A program made the position numbers and the translations under genes. A stretch of DNA of 6,615 bases from Vulcanimicrobiota bacterium (GTDB lineage: Bacteria; Vulcanimicrobiota; Vulcanimicrobiia; Vulcanimicrobiales; Vulcanimicrobiaceae): assembly GCA_019245995.1 (NCBI GenBank), contig JAFAQW010000025.1, forward strand, positions 1 through 6,615, read 5' to 3'. The notes under the pieces are model-generated. The model was not told the DNA's origin. It did no database searches and worked only from the letters and a program-made list of their open reading frames with translations. This document shows positions 1 through 6,022 of the stretch, one piece after another (the first letter of the stretch is position 1; each line of letters starts with the position of its first letter).

Positions 1-1
1 G

Positions 2-31
2 TCAGGCATCGCGATTAGCGTGAGCTCCTAA
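2..31 (+). CDS. Possible 3' end of an upstream gene (partial; PASTA-like tail?)
   Basis: Nine codons in frame 2 read SGIAISVSS and end at a TAA at 29-31. The rest of the gene, if it is one, lies outside the window. The pattern (Gly, then alternating hydrophobic residues, then Val-Ser) resembles the last beta strand of a PASTA domain. In Firmicutes a PASTA-domain Ser/Thr kinase (PrkC) and rsgA commonly precede rpe. That reading is inference from nine residues plus remembered synteny and could be wrong. The other two plus-strand frames also reach stops within the first few dozen bases, so this frame is only the most attractive of the three. Confidence 0.3.
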   Translation, partial: SGIAISVSS

Positions 32-114
32 ATCGCTAGAAGAATAATTCTGAGATGAGCAGCGACATATGCGGCTCCGCAAGTCACAGCGGCAAGAATG
101 ACTAAGCGATCACC

Positions 115-768
115 ATGACCATCATCGCTCCCTCCATTCTCGCCGCCGACTTCGCGCGCATCGACGAAGCGATCGCGGCGGTACAGGCCGGCGGAGCGGA
201 ATACTTGCATCTCGACGTGATGGACGGACGGTTCGTGCCGAACATCACGTGGGGCCCGAAGATCATCGAGGACCTCCGCAAGCTCACTCCCATGGTGTTC
301 GACGCGCATCTGATGGTCGTCGAGCCGGAACGCTACGTGGACGACTTCCGCGCGGCGGGATGCGACCGCATCACGTTTCATCTCGAGGCGACGCCGCATG
401 CCCAGCGGCTGCTCGTGCACTTGCGCGACATCGGCGCCAAGGCCGGGCTTGCGATCTGCCCGCAAACCCCGGTCGCGCTCTTGCAAGACGTCATCGAAGA
501 GTGCGACACGGTGCTGGTGATGAGCGTGAACCCCGGGTTTTCCGGACAGGCCTTCATTCCGCGCGCGTTCGAAAAAGTTCGGGAGCTGCGCGCGCTCGTG
601 GACCTGCGCAACCCGGCGTGCCTGATCGAAGTAGACGGCGGCGTGAGCGCGCAGAACGCGCGCGATTTGGTCGAGGCCGGCGCCGATGCGCTGGTCATGG
701 GGGCGGCCCTCTTTGGTAAGGAGGATCCCGCGGCAGAGCTGCGCCGCGTTCGCGCGTTGCTCGCGTGA
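115..768 (+). CDS. rpe: Ribulose-phosphate 3-epimerase
   Basis: This cytosolic TIM-barrel enzyme interconverts D-ribulose 5-phosphate and D-xylulose 5-phosphate in the pentose phosphate pathway (or Calvin cycle). The 217-residue product has the usual family length. The N-terminal APSILAADF signature is at residues 5-13. The divalent-metal ligands are visible as His32 and Asp34 in LHLDVMDG, His65 in DAHLM and Asp174 in EVDGG; Asp34 and Asp174 are the family's general acid/base pair. MSVNPGFSGQ (136-145) is the mobile loop over the active site, and the GG of EVDGGV and the MGAALF segment (195-200) form the phosphate-binding end. The ATG at 115 is well fixed, because an in-frame TAA at 103-105 leaves no earlier canonical start. 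No clear Shine-Dalgarno sequence precedes it. The stop overlaps the thiL start, so the two genes are probably translationally coupled. Confidence 0.97.
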   Translation: MTIIAPSILAADFARIDEAIAAVQAGGAEYLHLDVMDGRFVPNITWGPKIIEDLRKLTPMVFDAHLMVVEPERYVDDFRAAGCDRITFHLEATPHAQRLLVHLRDIGAKAGLAICPQTPVALLQDVIEECDTVLVMSVNPGFSGQAFIPRAFEKVRELRALVDLRNPACLIEVDGGVSAQNARDLVEAGADALVMGAALFGKEDPAAELRRVRALLA

Positions 769-1739
769 CCGAAGACGAAGTCGTCCGCAAAATCCGCAAG
801 ATTCTGGACGAAGCGGGAGAGCATCGGCGAATCGCGCTCGGAATCGGCGACGATGCCGCGCTGTGGCAGCCGTCGCGCTCGCATCGCAGCGCGATCTCGA
901 CGGACATGCAGGTCGAGGGCGTTCACTTCACGCGCTCGATGATGCCGCTGCGCGACGTCGGACGCCGCGCGATGGGCGCGGCCGTGAGCGACTTAGCCGC
1001 AATGGGTGCGCGTCCCGTGCTGGCGACGGTCGCGCTCGCGTTCCCGCGACAAACGGCCGTGGACGACTTGCTCGACGTCTATCGCGGACTCGCCGAGTGC
1101 GCGCGGCGCTGCGCAGTGAGCGTCGCCGGCGGCGATCTGTCCCTCGCGCCGGCGCTAACGCTGACTATCACGGTCGTCGGCGAAGTGCGACCGTCGAACG
1201 TCAAGACGCGCTCCGGTGGCCATGCGGGCGACGTCGTCGCCGTCACGGGACCGCTGGGGGCCGCGCGCGCCGGCCTCGAGCTGACGCGCCAAAAGCTGGC
1301 GGTTGACGAACGGCAGGCCGCCGCGGCGGAGGAAGCGTTGCGCGCTTCGCAGCCCCGTCTCGCCGAGGGAAAATTTTTCGCCGCGAGCGCCAACGTCACG
1401 GCCATGCTGGATTGCTCGGACGGCCTGGCGATCGACCTCGGGCGTTTGGCGGACGCGAGCGCCTGCGCGGCGACGATCGAATCCGTTCCGGTGCACGAAG
1501 CGGCGCGTAGCGTCGCAACCTTGCTGGGCGAAGAGCCCGAACGTTTCGCCTTGGGCGCGGGGGAAGATTACGAGTTGATCGTGGCGATCCGCCCGCGCGC
1601 GTTCGCGCACGTGTCCATGCGGTATGCGCGGTGCTTCAAACGCCCGCTCCTACGCGTGGGCATGCTAGGGAAAGGTTCGGGCCTGACGTGGAACGGAGCG
1701 CCGCTGGAGCGCTCCGGTTGGGATCACTTCAGCGCGTAA
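765..1739 (+). CDS. thiL: Thiamine-monophosphate kinase
   Basis: ThiL phosphorylates thiamine monophosphate with ATP to give thiamine pyrophosphate, the active cofactor. It belongs to the PurM/AIR-synthase-like ATP-binding superfamily. The 324-residue product shows the family landmarks in order: GIGDDAA (26-32), STDMQVEGVHF (45-55), SDLAAMGA (75-82, helix with Mg-binding Asp76), GGDLS (122-126), DCSDGL (216-221), GAGEDYEL (264-271) and a GWDHF C-terminus (318-322). The Asp residues of GDD, STDM, GGD and DCSDG are the expected Mg/ATP ligands. The GTG at 765 lies within rpe in a GTGA overlap with its TGA (766-768), a typical coupled start. In Firmicutes the gene after rpe is often thiN, thiamine pyrophosphokinase; here the same cofactor is reached by a different, non-homologous enzyme. 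The gene ends 4 bases from the convergent rpmB. Confidence 0.96.
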   Translation: MTEDEVVRKIRKILDEAGEHRRIALGIGDDAALWQPSRSHRSAISTDMQVEGVHFTRSMMPLRDVGRRAMGAAVSDLAAMGARPVLATVALAFPRQTAVDDLLDVYRGLAECARRCAVSVAGGDLSLAPALTLTITVVGEVRPSNVKTRSGGHAGDVVAVTGPLGAARAGLELTRQKLAVDERQAAAAEEALRASQPRLAEGKFFAASANVTAMLDCSDGLAIDLGRLADASACAATIESVPVHEAARSVATLLGEEPERFALGAGEDYELIVAIRPRAFAHVSMRYARCFKRPLLRVGMLGKGSGLTWNGAPLERSGWDHFSA

Positions 1740-1743
1740 ACGC

Positions 1744-1935
1744 TTAGGCGCGCCGCGCGACGCGCTGCGAACGAAGGCAGCGCGTGCAGACGCGCGCCGT
1801 GCGGTGCACGCCGCGGTCATCAATGCGAACGGATTGCAGGTTCGGCAGCCAACGGCGCTTCGTTTTGTTCATCGCGTGGCTCACGTTGTTACCCGCTGTG
1901 GGCCCTTTGCCGCAGACTTCGCATCGCTTTGCCAT
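1744..1935 (-). CDS. rpmB: 50S ribosomal protein L28 (zinc-ribbon type)
   Basis: L28 is a small rRNA-binding protein of the large ribosomal subunit. The 63-residue product starts MAKRCEVCGKGP, followed by GNNVSHAMNKTKRRWLPN, the family signature. It keeps both zinc-knuckle pairs, Cys5/Cys8 (CEVC) and Cys50/Cys53 (CTRC), so it is the Zn-containing form and not a Cys-less paralogue induced by zinc starvation. The length matches the short L28 of Firmicutes and Thermus rather than the ~78-residue proteobacterial form. It is the only minus-strand gene here: its stop faces the thiL stop across 4 bases, and its start diverges from plsX. The ATG at 1935 has no Shine-Dalgarno sequence but lies 9 bases downstream of a good extended -10 box, which suggests a leaderless mRNA. 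No rpmG follows it. Confidence 0.95.
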   Translation of the reverse strand: MAKRCEVCGKGPTAGNNVSHAMNKTKRRWLPNLQSVRIDDRGVHRTARVCTRCLRSQRVARRA

Positions 1936-1944
1936 AGCCGTCGG

Positions 1945-1974
1945 ATATTACCACGCGGCTTCACGGTCCAGCAA
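1945..1974 (-). promoter_or_regulatory. Probable rpmB promoter, predicted to give a leaderless transcript
   Basis: Read on the minus strand, TTGCTG (1974-1969) is followed after 18 bases by TAATAT (1950-1945). TGG directly precedes TAATAT, giving an extended -10 (TGnTAATAT). Only nine bases separate the -10 box from the rpmB ATG at 1935. Initiation 6-8 bases past the -10 would start the RNA within about three bases of the start codon. This is a motif match by eye and is not experimentally supported. Confidence 0.55.
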
Positions 1975-1996
1975 GCGCAAAAAGTTGACCCAAGGC

Positions 1997-2001
1997 AAGG
2001 A
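1997..2001 (+). promoter_or_regulatory. Shine-Dalgarno-like AAGGA ahead of plsX, aligned with an out-of-frame GTG
   Basis: AAGGA lies 8 bases before a GTG at 2010-2012, ideal spacing. That GTG is in a different frame from plsX and its frame stays open to 2351, overlapping the plsX core as a low-complexity Arg-rich sequence. The site is 30 bases from the GTG at 2032 that can start plsX, too far to serve it directly. It may be chance, the start of a coupled leader, or the sign of an indel between 2010 and 2086. Confidence 0.3.
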
Positions 2002-2031
2002 ATCGCAGGGTGGCCCCCAAAGACGGCTGCG

Positions 2032-3078
2032 GTGGACGGTTTAGCTTCGCGCCTCGGCCTTCGTGGCCCGAAGAGCGGGGCTCGCATCGCGGTCGACGCG
2101 ATGGGCGGCGATCACGCGCCCCAGGAAACCGTCGCCGGCGCCTTGCTTGCGGCGGCGCAATTCGACGCACGGATTCTTTTGGTCGGCGACGAGGGCCGAA
2201 TTCGTCCTCTGTTGCAGGGGCCGGGCGCCGATCGGGTTCAGATGGTCCACGCGCCGGACGCCGTACCGATGGATTGCCCGCCGTCCGCCGCCGTGCGCTC
2301 CTGCGATCGCACGTCGCTCGGCGTCGCGGTCAACCTCCTCAAGCGCGATGAGGCCGATGCCGTCGTCTCCGCCGGCAACAGCGGCGCGTTTCTCGCCATC
2401 GCGTTGATCAAGTTGCGCACGATCGAAGGGGTTTCTCGTCCGGCGATCGCGACGGTGTGGCCGGCGCTCCGTGGTCCCACGGTGCTCTTGGATTCCGGTG
2501 CGAACGTGGATTGCCGACCCGAGTGGCTCGAGCAGTTTGGCATGATGGGATCCGCGTACGCCAAGGCGGTGCTCGGTATCCCCGAGCCGCGCGTTGCCGT
2601 GCTGTCGGTCGGCGAAGAACGCAGCAAGGGCAATCAGCTCGTGTTGGAAGCGGCGCGCCTGTTGGAGGCGGCGCCGGTGCGCTTCATCGGCAACGTCGAG
2701 GGGCGCGATCTCTTTCACAACGTCGCCGACGTGATCGTCGCCGACGGCTTCGTCGGCAACGTCGTGCTCAAGACCGGCGAAGGCATGATCGCCGACCTGG
2801 CCAGCGTGATGCGCCGGGCCTTGCTCGGTGGCAACGTCATTACGAAGATCGGCACGGCGCTGCTCGCGCCGGCGCTGCGCCGCCTGCGCACGCAGTTCGA
2901 CTACGAAACGTACGGCGGAGCGCCGCTGCTCGGCCTGCGCGGGAACTGCATCGTGACGCACGGACGTGCCAGCCGCCGGGCGATCAAACACGCGATCCGC
3001 GCTGGAATCGAAGAAGTCAACCACGATGTCGTCGGTAAGATCACGGAGCTGGTTACGCCGCACCTCGCCCCCACGTAA
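2032..3078 (+). CDS. plsX: Phosphate acyltransferase PlsX (acyl-ACP:phosphate)
   Basis: PlsX converts acyl-ACP and inorganic phosphate to acyl-phosphate, the donor used by PlsY to begin phospholipid synthesis. It acts as a peripheral protein at the inner face of the membrane. Family blocks are clear: IAVDAMGGDHAP (residues 19-30 from this start), AGNSGA (114-119), LLDSGANVDC, GNVEGRD (220-226), ADGFVGNVVLKTGEG and YGGAPLLGL (294-302). The start is uncertain. The frame stays open back to 1804, inside antisense rpmB, but the GTG at 2032 is the only canonical in-frame start between the rpmB start and the conserved core. It gives 348 residues, close to the usual length, with about 18 extra residues before the conserved strand. 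It has no good ribosome binding site. The usual neighbours rpmF, fapR, fabD and fabH are absent; hemW follows after 9 bases. Confidence 0.93.
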   Translation: MDGLASRLGLRGPKSGARIAVDAMGGDHAPQETVAGALLAAAQFDARILLVGDEGRIRPLLQGPGADRVQMVHAPDAVPMDCPPSAAVRSCDRTSLGVAVNLLKRDEADAVVSAGNSGAFLAIALIKLRTIEGVSRPAIATVWPALRGPTVLLDSGANVDCRPEWLEQFGMMGSAYAKAVLGIPEPRVAVLSVGEERSKGNQLVLEAARLLEAAPVRFIGNVEGRDLFHNVADVIVADGFVGNVVLKTGEGMIADLASVMRRALLGGNVITKIGTALLAPALRRLRTQFDYETYGGAPLLGLRGNCIVTHGRASRRAIKHAIRAGIEEVNHDVVGKITELVTPHLAPT

Positions 3079-3087
3079 ACAGCGCCC

Positions 3088-4206
3088 ATGCCGGGCATCT
3101 ACGTTCATCTGCCGTTCTGCCCGTATCTTTGCCCGTATTGCGACTTTGCGAAGTGGCCGCTGCGCGCATCGGCCGCGCGCGAATATCTTCAAGCGCTCCA
3201 CGCCGAAATCGAACGCTCCGCGGAACAGTCTGCCGCGACGATCTATCTCGGCGGCGGCACGCCCAACGCCTATCCCGCAGACTGCATCGCCGATCTGCTA
3301 CAGCGTCTGACGCGCCGTTTTCCCGGCGCGCGCGAGGTTTCGATCGAACTCAATCCGGAGCTCGTGCGGGCCGGCGACCTGCAACGGTATCGCGCGGCGG
3401 GCGTCACGCGGCTTTCGGTCGGCGTTCAATCGTTCGAGCCCGACGAGATCAGCGTCTTAGGCCGAAGGCATGCGCCGCAGGATATCGCGCCTATTGTTGC
3501 GGCCGCGCGCGACTGCGGTTTCGAATCGCTCTCTCTCGACCTGATCTTCGCCGTGCCGGGCCAGACGCCGACGAGTTGGAAACGCTCGGTCGCGCAAGCG
3601 ACGCAGCTCGAGGTGGACCACATCTCGGCGTACGGTCTGACGGTGGAAGAAGGGACGCCGTATGCCGCGTGGCGCGCCCGCGAACCCGCGGCATTTTGCG
3701 ACGACGCGCGTGAAGCCGAGCTCTACGGCATCGCGATCGACGCGCTCGCCGCGGCGGGTTACCGACAGTACGAGATCAGCAATTTCGCGCGTCCCGGCCA
3801 CGAGTGCCGGCACAACCTCAACTATTGGGCGAACGGCGAATATATCGGCTTAGGGGTCGGCGCGGCCTCGTATCGCAGTGGCGAGCGCTCCGTGCACACG
3901 CGCTCGTTGCGCGAATACACTGCTGCCGCGCTCGCGGGAGGGACGATTCCGCAGCAGGCCGAGCGGTTGGAAGGCCTGCGGCGCGTCGGCGAGGCCGTCA
4001 TGCTTGCTTTGCGTACCTCGCAAGGGGTTCATCTGGAAGACTTCAAAAACCGTTACGACATCGACGTGATTGAGAAATATGCTCCGGTGATTTCCGCCTT
4101 CACGTCGACGGGATTGCTGGAGCAAGTGAATGGAGCGGTACGGTTGACGGCGCAAGGCCGATTTCTCGCCAACGAAGTTTGTGGAGCGTTCGTAACATTC
4201 GAGTAG
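3088..4206 (+). CDS. hemW: Heme chaperone HemW (radical SAM, HemN-like)
   Basis: This is a radical SAM protein of the HemW branch, long annotated as oxygen-independent coproporphyrinogen III oxidase but characterised as a heme-binding chaperone that delivers heme to respiratory proteins. The 372-residue length is typical of HemW; true HemN is about 450. The cluster motif is CPYLCPYCDF: Cys11, Cys15 and Cys18 bind the [4Fe-4S] cluster, and the position where HemN has a fourth Cys (CxxCxC) is Phe20, which supports HemW. Other landmarks are YLGGGTPN (53-60, SAM-binding glycines), VGVQSF (111-116), GLTVEEGTP and HNLNYW (242-247), with the HemN C-terminal domain at about 280-370. The ATG at 3088 follows plsX by 9 bases without an obvious Shine-Dalgarno sequence. 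The 3' end overlaps the next gene by 28 bases. Confidence 0.94.
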   Translation: MPGIYVHLPFCPYLCPYCDFAKWPLRASAAREYLQALHAEIERSAEQSAATIYLGGGTPNAYPADCIADLLQRLTRRFPGAREVSIELNPELVRAGDLQRYRAAGVTRLSVGVQSFEPDEISVLGRRHAPQDIAPIVAAARDCGFESLSLDLIFAVPGQTPTSWKRSVAQATQLEVDHISAYGLTVEEGTPYAAWRAREPAAFCDDAREAELYGIAIDALAAAGYRQYEISNFARPGHECRHNLNYWANGEYIGLGVGAASYRSGERSVHTRSLREYTAAALAGGTIPQQAERLEGLRRVGEAVMLALRTSQGVHLEDFKNRYDIDVIEKYAPVISAFTSTGLLEQVNGAVRLTAQGRFLANEVCGAFVTFE

Positions 4207-5294
4207 CGCCGGGCAAACTTTCCGTCTTAGGCATCGTCTTCATCGCCGTCTTCGGCGTGACGGGCTTTCTTTTGGGCCGAGAGGCATATTTCAGCCTGTT
4301 TTCGCCGCACTTTGCCAACGAAGACGTCCAAATCGCGTTTTTGCTGCTGTCGCCGGTCGTCGGCGCGATCGTCGGCCTGCTGTTGGCGCCGTTCGCTCAG
4401 GCGCTCTTCGAAGGACAGCTTCGTCTCGCCGAAGGTGCGATCGAGGGAATGATGCCGGCGGAGATCGCCGGCGGTGCGGTCGGGCTCGTCGTCGGACTCT
4501 TGATCGCATTTCTGATCAAAGGCATCGCGTTCGAATTTCTTTCCGACGCGGGACGCGCGGGAACGTATCTCGCGATCCTCCTGTACCTGATCGTCGCGGC
4601 GTTTGCCGCGTATCTCGGCGCGCGCGTCGGCGCGCGGCTGCGCATCGTTCCGCTTCCGCCCGGCGCGATGGTCAACGCCGAGGGCGGCGCCGCAAAGGTC
4701 GTGGACACGTCGGCAATCGTGGACGGCCGGATTGTCGAGATCGTCGAAAGCGGTTTTCTCGAAGGCACGCTGATCGTTCCGCGCTTCGTGCTGCGCGAGC
4801 TTCAGGCGATCTCGGACTCGGTCGATCCACTGAAGCGCACGCGCGGCCGTCGCGGCTTCGACATTCTCAGCCGGCTGCAAGAGCTTTCGGCGGTGGAAAT
4901 CAGCGAGCGCGACTTCGACGACATGGCGCCCGGAAACGTGGACGCACGGCTCGTGCGCTTAGCGCAAGAGTTGAACGCGAAGCTGATTACCAACGACTAC
5001 AATCTCAACCGGATCGCGCACGTCGAGGGCGTGAGCGTGTTGAACGTCAACGAGCTCGCCAACGCCGTCAAGCCCGTGGTATTGCCGGGCGAAGAGCTCC
5101 ACGTGGCGGTGATCCGCGAAGGCAAAGAGTTTCATCAAGGCGTCGGGTATTTGGAAGACGGGACGATGATCGTCGTCGAGCACGGACGACGCCTCATCGG
5201 CGAGCAGACCGACGTCGTGGTGACGAGCGTGTTGCAGACCGTCGCCGGGCGAATGATCTTTGCTCGGCCGAAACGCGAGGGCGTCGCATCGTGA
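4179..5294 (+). CDS. Membrane-anchored PIN/TRAM domain protein (YacL-like)
   Basis: This is a YacL-family protein, 371 residues, of unproven function. The N-terminal half has four hydrophobic segments at about 14-33, 53-72, 96-116 and 128-147. They are followed by a PIN nuclease-fold domain (about 173-290) and a C-terminal TRAM domain (about 298-362), a small beta-barrel that binds RNA. The PIN acidic residues are present: Asp176 (VVDTSAIVDGR), Glu207 (LRELQ), Asp255 (NVDARL) and Asp273 (TNDYNLN), so metal-dependent nuclease activity is plausible. The start is a TTG at 4179 inside the hemW end. It is chosen because the next in-frame TTG (4272) would cut through the first membrane segment; no ATG or GTG lies nearby. 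In Bacillus the homologue yacL directly precedes ispD and ispF, as here. The stop overlaps the ispD start by 4 bases. Confidence 0.9.
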   Translation: MWSVRNIRVAPGKLSVLGIVFIAVFGVTGFLLGREAYFSLFSPHFANEDVQIAFLLLSPVVGAIVGLLLAPFAQALFEGQLRLAEGAIEGMMPAEIAGGAVGLVVGLLIAFLIKGIAFEFLSDAGRAGTYLAILLYLIVAAFAAYLGARVGARLRIVPLPPGAMVNAEGGAAKVVDTSAIVDGRIVEIVESGFLEGTLIVPRFVLRELQAISDSVDPLKRTRGRRGFDILSRLQELSAVEISERDFDDMAPGNVDARLVRLAQELNAKLITNDYNLNRIAHVEGVSVLNVNELANAVKPVVLPGEELHVAVIREGKEFHQGVGYLEDGTMIVVEHGRRLIGEQTDVVVTSVLQTVAGRMIFARPKREGVAS

Positions 5295-6022
5295 AGTGGG
5301 CCGCCGTCATCGTAGCGGCGGGACGTGGAACGCGGTTGGGCCGCCCAAAGCAACTCCTCGAACTCGCCGGCCTACCGATGGTGGGCTGGTCGATTTCAAC
5401 GTTTGCGGGCATGGACGAGATCGCGCAAATCGTCGTCGTCACCGAAGTGGAGTTGATGGACGAGATGCGCAACCTCGTCGCTCGCCTCGCGCCGGGACGC
5501 GGTGAAGTGGTCGCCGGGGGAGCGATTCGCCAAGAGAGCGCCTACGCGGGACTTCGGGCCGTCAGGGCAGATTGCGAGGGCGCGTTCGTACACGACGGCG
5601 CGCGCCCGCTGGTGACGGTTCGTGACGTGCGCGCCGGCATGGCGGCGGTTCGTCCGGGCCGCGCCGCGCTGCTCGCCACAGCCGTCGTCGATACGATCAA
5701 ACAGGTGAACGGCGATGCTCACCGAGTTGTCGCGACGATCGATCGGCGCAACCTGTGGGCGGCGGAGACGCCGCAGTTCGCGCGCTCGCTCGACCTGCTG
5801 CACGCGCACCGGCGGGCGCGCCGTGACAGCGTCACGGCGACCGACGATGCAGCGCTGCTCGAACGCGTCGGCGTCGAAACGATCGTGATTCCCTCAACCA
5901 CGCCAAACTTCAAGGTGACGCTTCCCGCGGACGTCGCCCGGGCAAAATCACTCCTCTCACAGCGTCTCTCCCACTGTCATCCTGAGCCAGCCTGCCCTGA
6001 GCGCCGTCGAAGGGAAGGATGA
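5291..6022 (+). CDS. ispD: 2-C-methyl-D-erythritol 4-phosphate cytidylyltransferase, with a repeat-derived C-terminal tail
   Basis: IspD couples MEP to CTP, giving CDP-methylerythritol and pyrophosphate, step 3 of the MEP isoprenoid pathway. The nucleotide-binding loop VAAGRGTRLGRPKQ (8-21) holds the conserved Arg15 and Lys20. HDGARP (101-106) carries the metal-binding Asp, RRNLWAAETPQ (152-162) is the usual substrate-side block, TDDAALLE (184-191) follows, and NFKVTLPADV (206-215) contains the conserved Lys208. The GTG start at 5291 overlaps the previous stop (GTGA), implying coupling. The normal protein should end near residue 225. The frame instead runs through a palindromic repeat, adding HCHPEPACPERRRREG (228-243) before a TGA inside the repeat. 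This Arg/Pro-rich end is not part of the family and is probably dispensable. Catalytic residues look intact, so the enzyme is probably functional. Confidence 0.95.
   Translation: MKWAAVIVAAGRGTRLGRPKQLLELAGLPMVGWSISTFAGMDEIAQIVVVTEVELMDEMRNLVARLAPGRGEVVAGGAIRQESAYAGLRAVRADCEGAFVHDGARPLVTVRDVRAGMAAVRPGRAALLATAVVDTIKQVNGDAHRVVATIDRRNLWAAETPQFARSLDLLHAHRRARRDSVTATDDAALLERVGVETIVIPSTTPNFKVTLPADVARAKSLLSQRLSHCHPEPACPERRRREG

Larger units (their letters stand above)
1936..2031. other. Divergent rpmB/plsX intergenic region
   Basis: This is the largest non-coding gap in the window (about 96 bases). It holds the rpmB promoter on the minus strand. On the plus strand I see a TTGACC (1985-1990) that could be a -35 box, but no -10 hexamer at 16-18 bases from it. 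A plus-strand promoter for the plsX-hemW-PIN/TRAM-ispD-ispF run is expected here by arrangement but is not recognisable. No riboswitch or terminator-like hairpin is evident. Confidence 0.5.

Noticed and set aside
41..51. Small palindrome AGAATAATTCT upstream of rpe as an operator
   Set aside because: Its arms are five bases with a single central base, in an AT-rich gap; nothing else supports a regulator site.
98..118. Tiny ATG...TGA frame overlapping the rpe start as a leader peptide
   Set aside because: It has only six codons, no ribosome site and no sign of attenuation structure; chance is the simpler reading.
28..486. A 152-codon minus-strand open frame over the rpe start
   Set aside because: It is opposite conserved rpe and shows no family features.
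1985..2013. TTGACC as the -35 of a plsX operon promoter
   Set aside because: No -10-like hexamer lies 16-18 bases downstream; the sequence there is GGTGGC-like.
1804..2031. N-terminal extension of plsX to an ATG at 1804
   Set aside because: It would add about 76 residues unlike any PlsX and overlap rpmB antisense for most of its length; the open frame is fortuitous.
168..2450. GCGATCGC octamers as a HIP1-like repeat
   Set aside because: Only a couple of exact copies are seen, which is unremarkable in CG-rich coding sequence; cyanobacterial HIP1 is far denser.
2041..3201. A 386-codon open frame on the minus strand across plsX
   Set aside because: It lies antisense to an unmistakable plsX, is rich in Arg/His/Ala as expected from GC-rich shadow frames, and shows no known family motif.
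3088..4206. Calling this gene hemN, coproporphyrinogen III dehydrogenase
   Set aside because: The product is about 372 residues and has CxxxCxxCxF without the extra Cys of HemN; HemW is the better assignment.
4227..4880. A 217-codon minus-strand open frame over the PIN/TRAM gene
   Set aside because: Its composition is charged and repetitive (Arg/Asp/Glu/Gln), and it is fully opposite a gene with clear domains; it is a codon-bias shadow.
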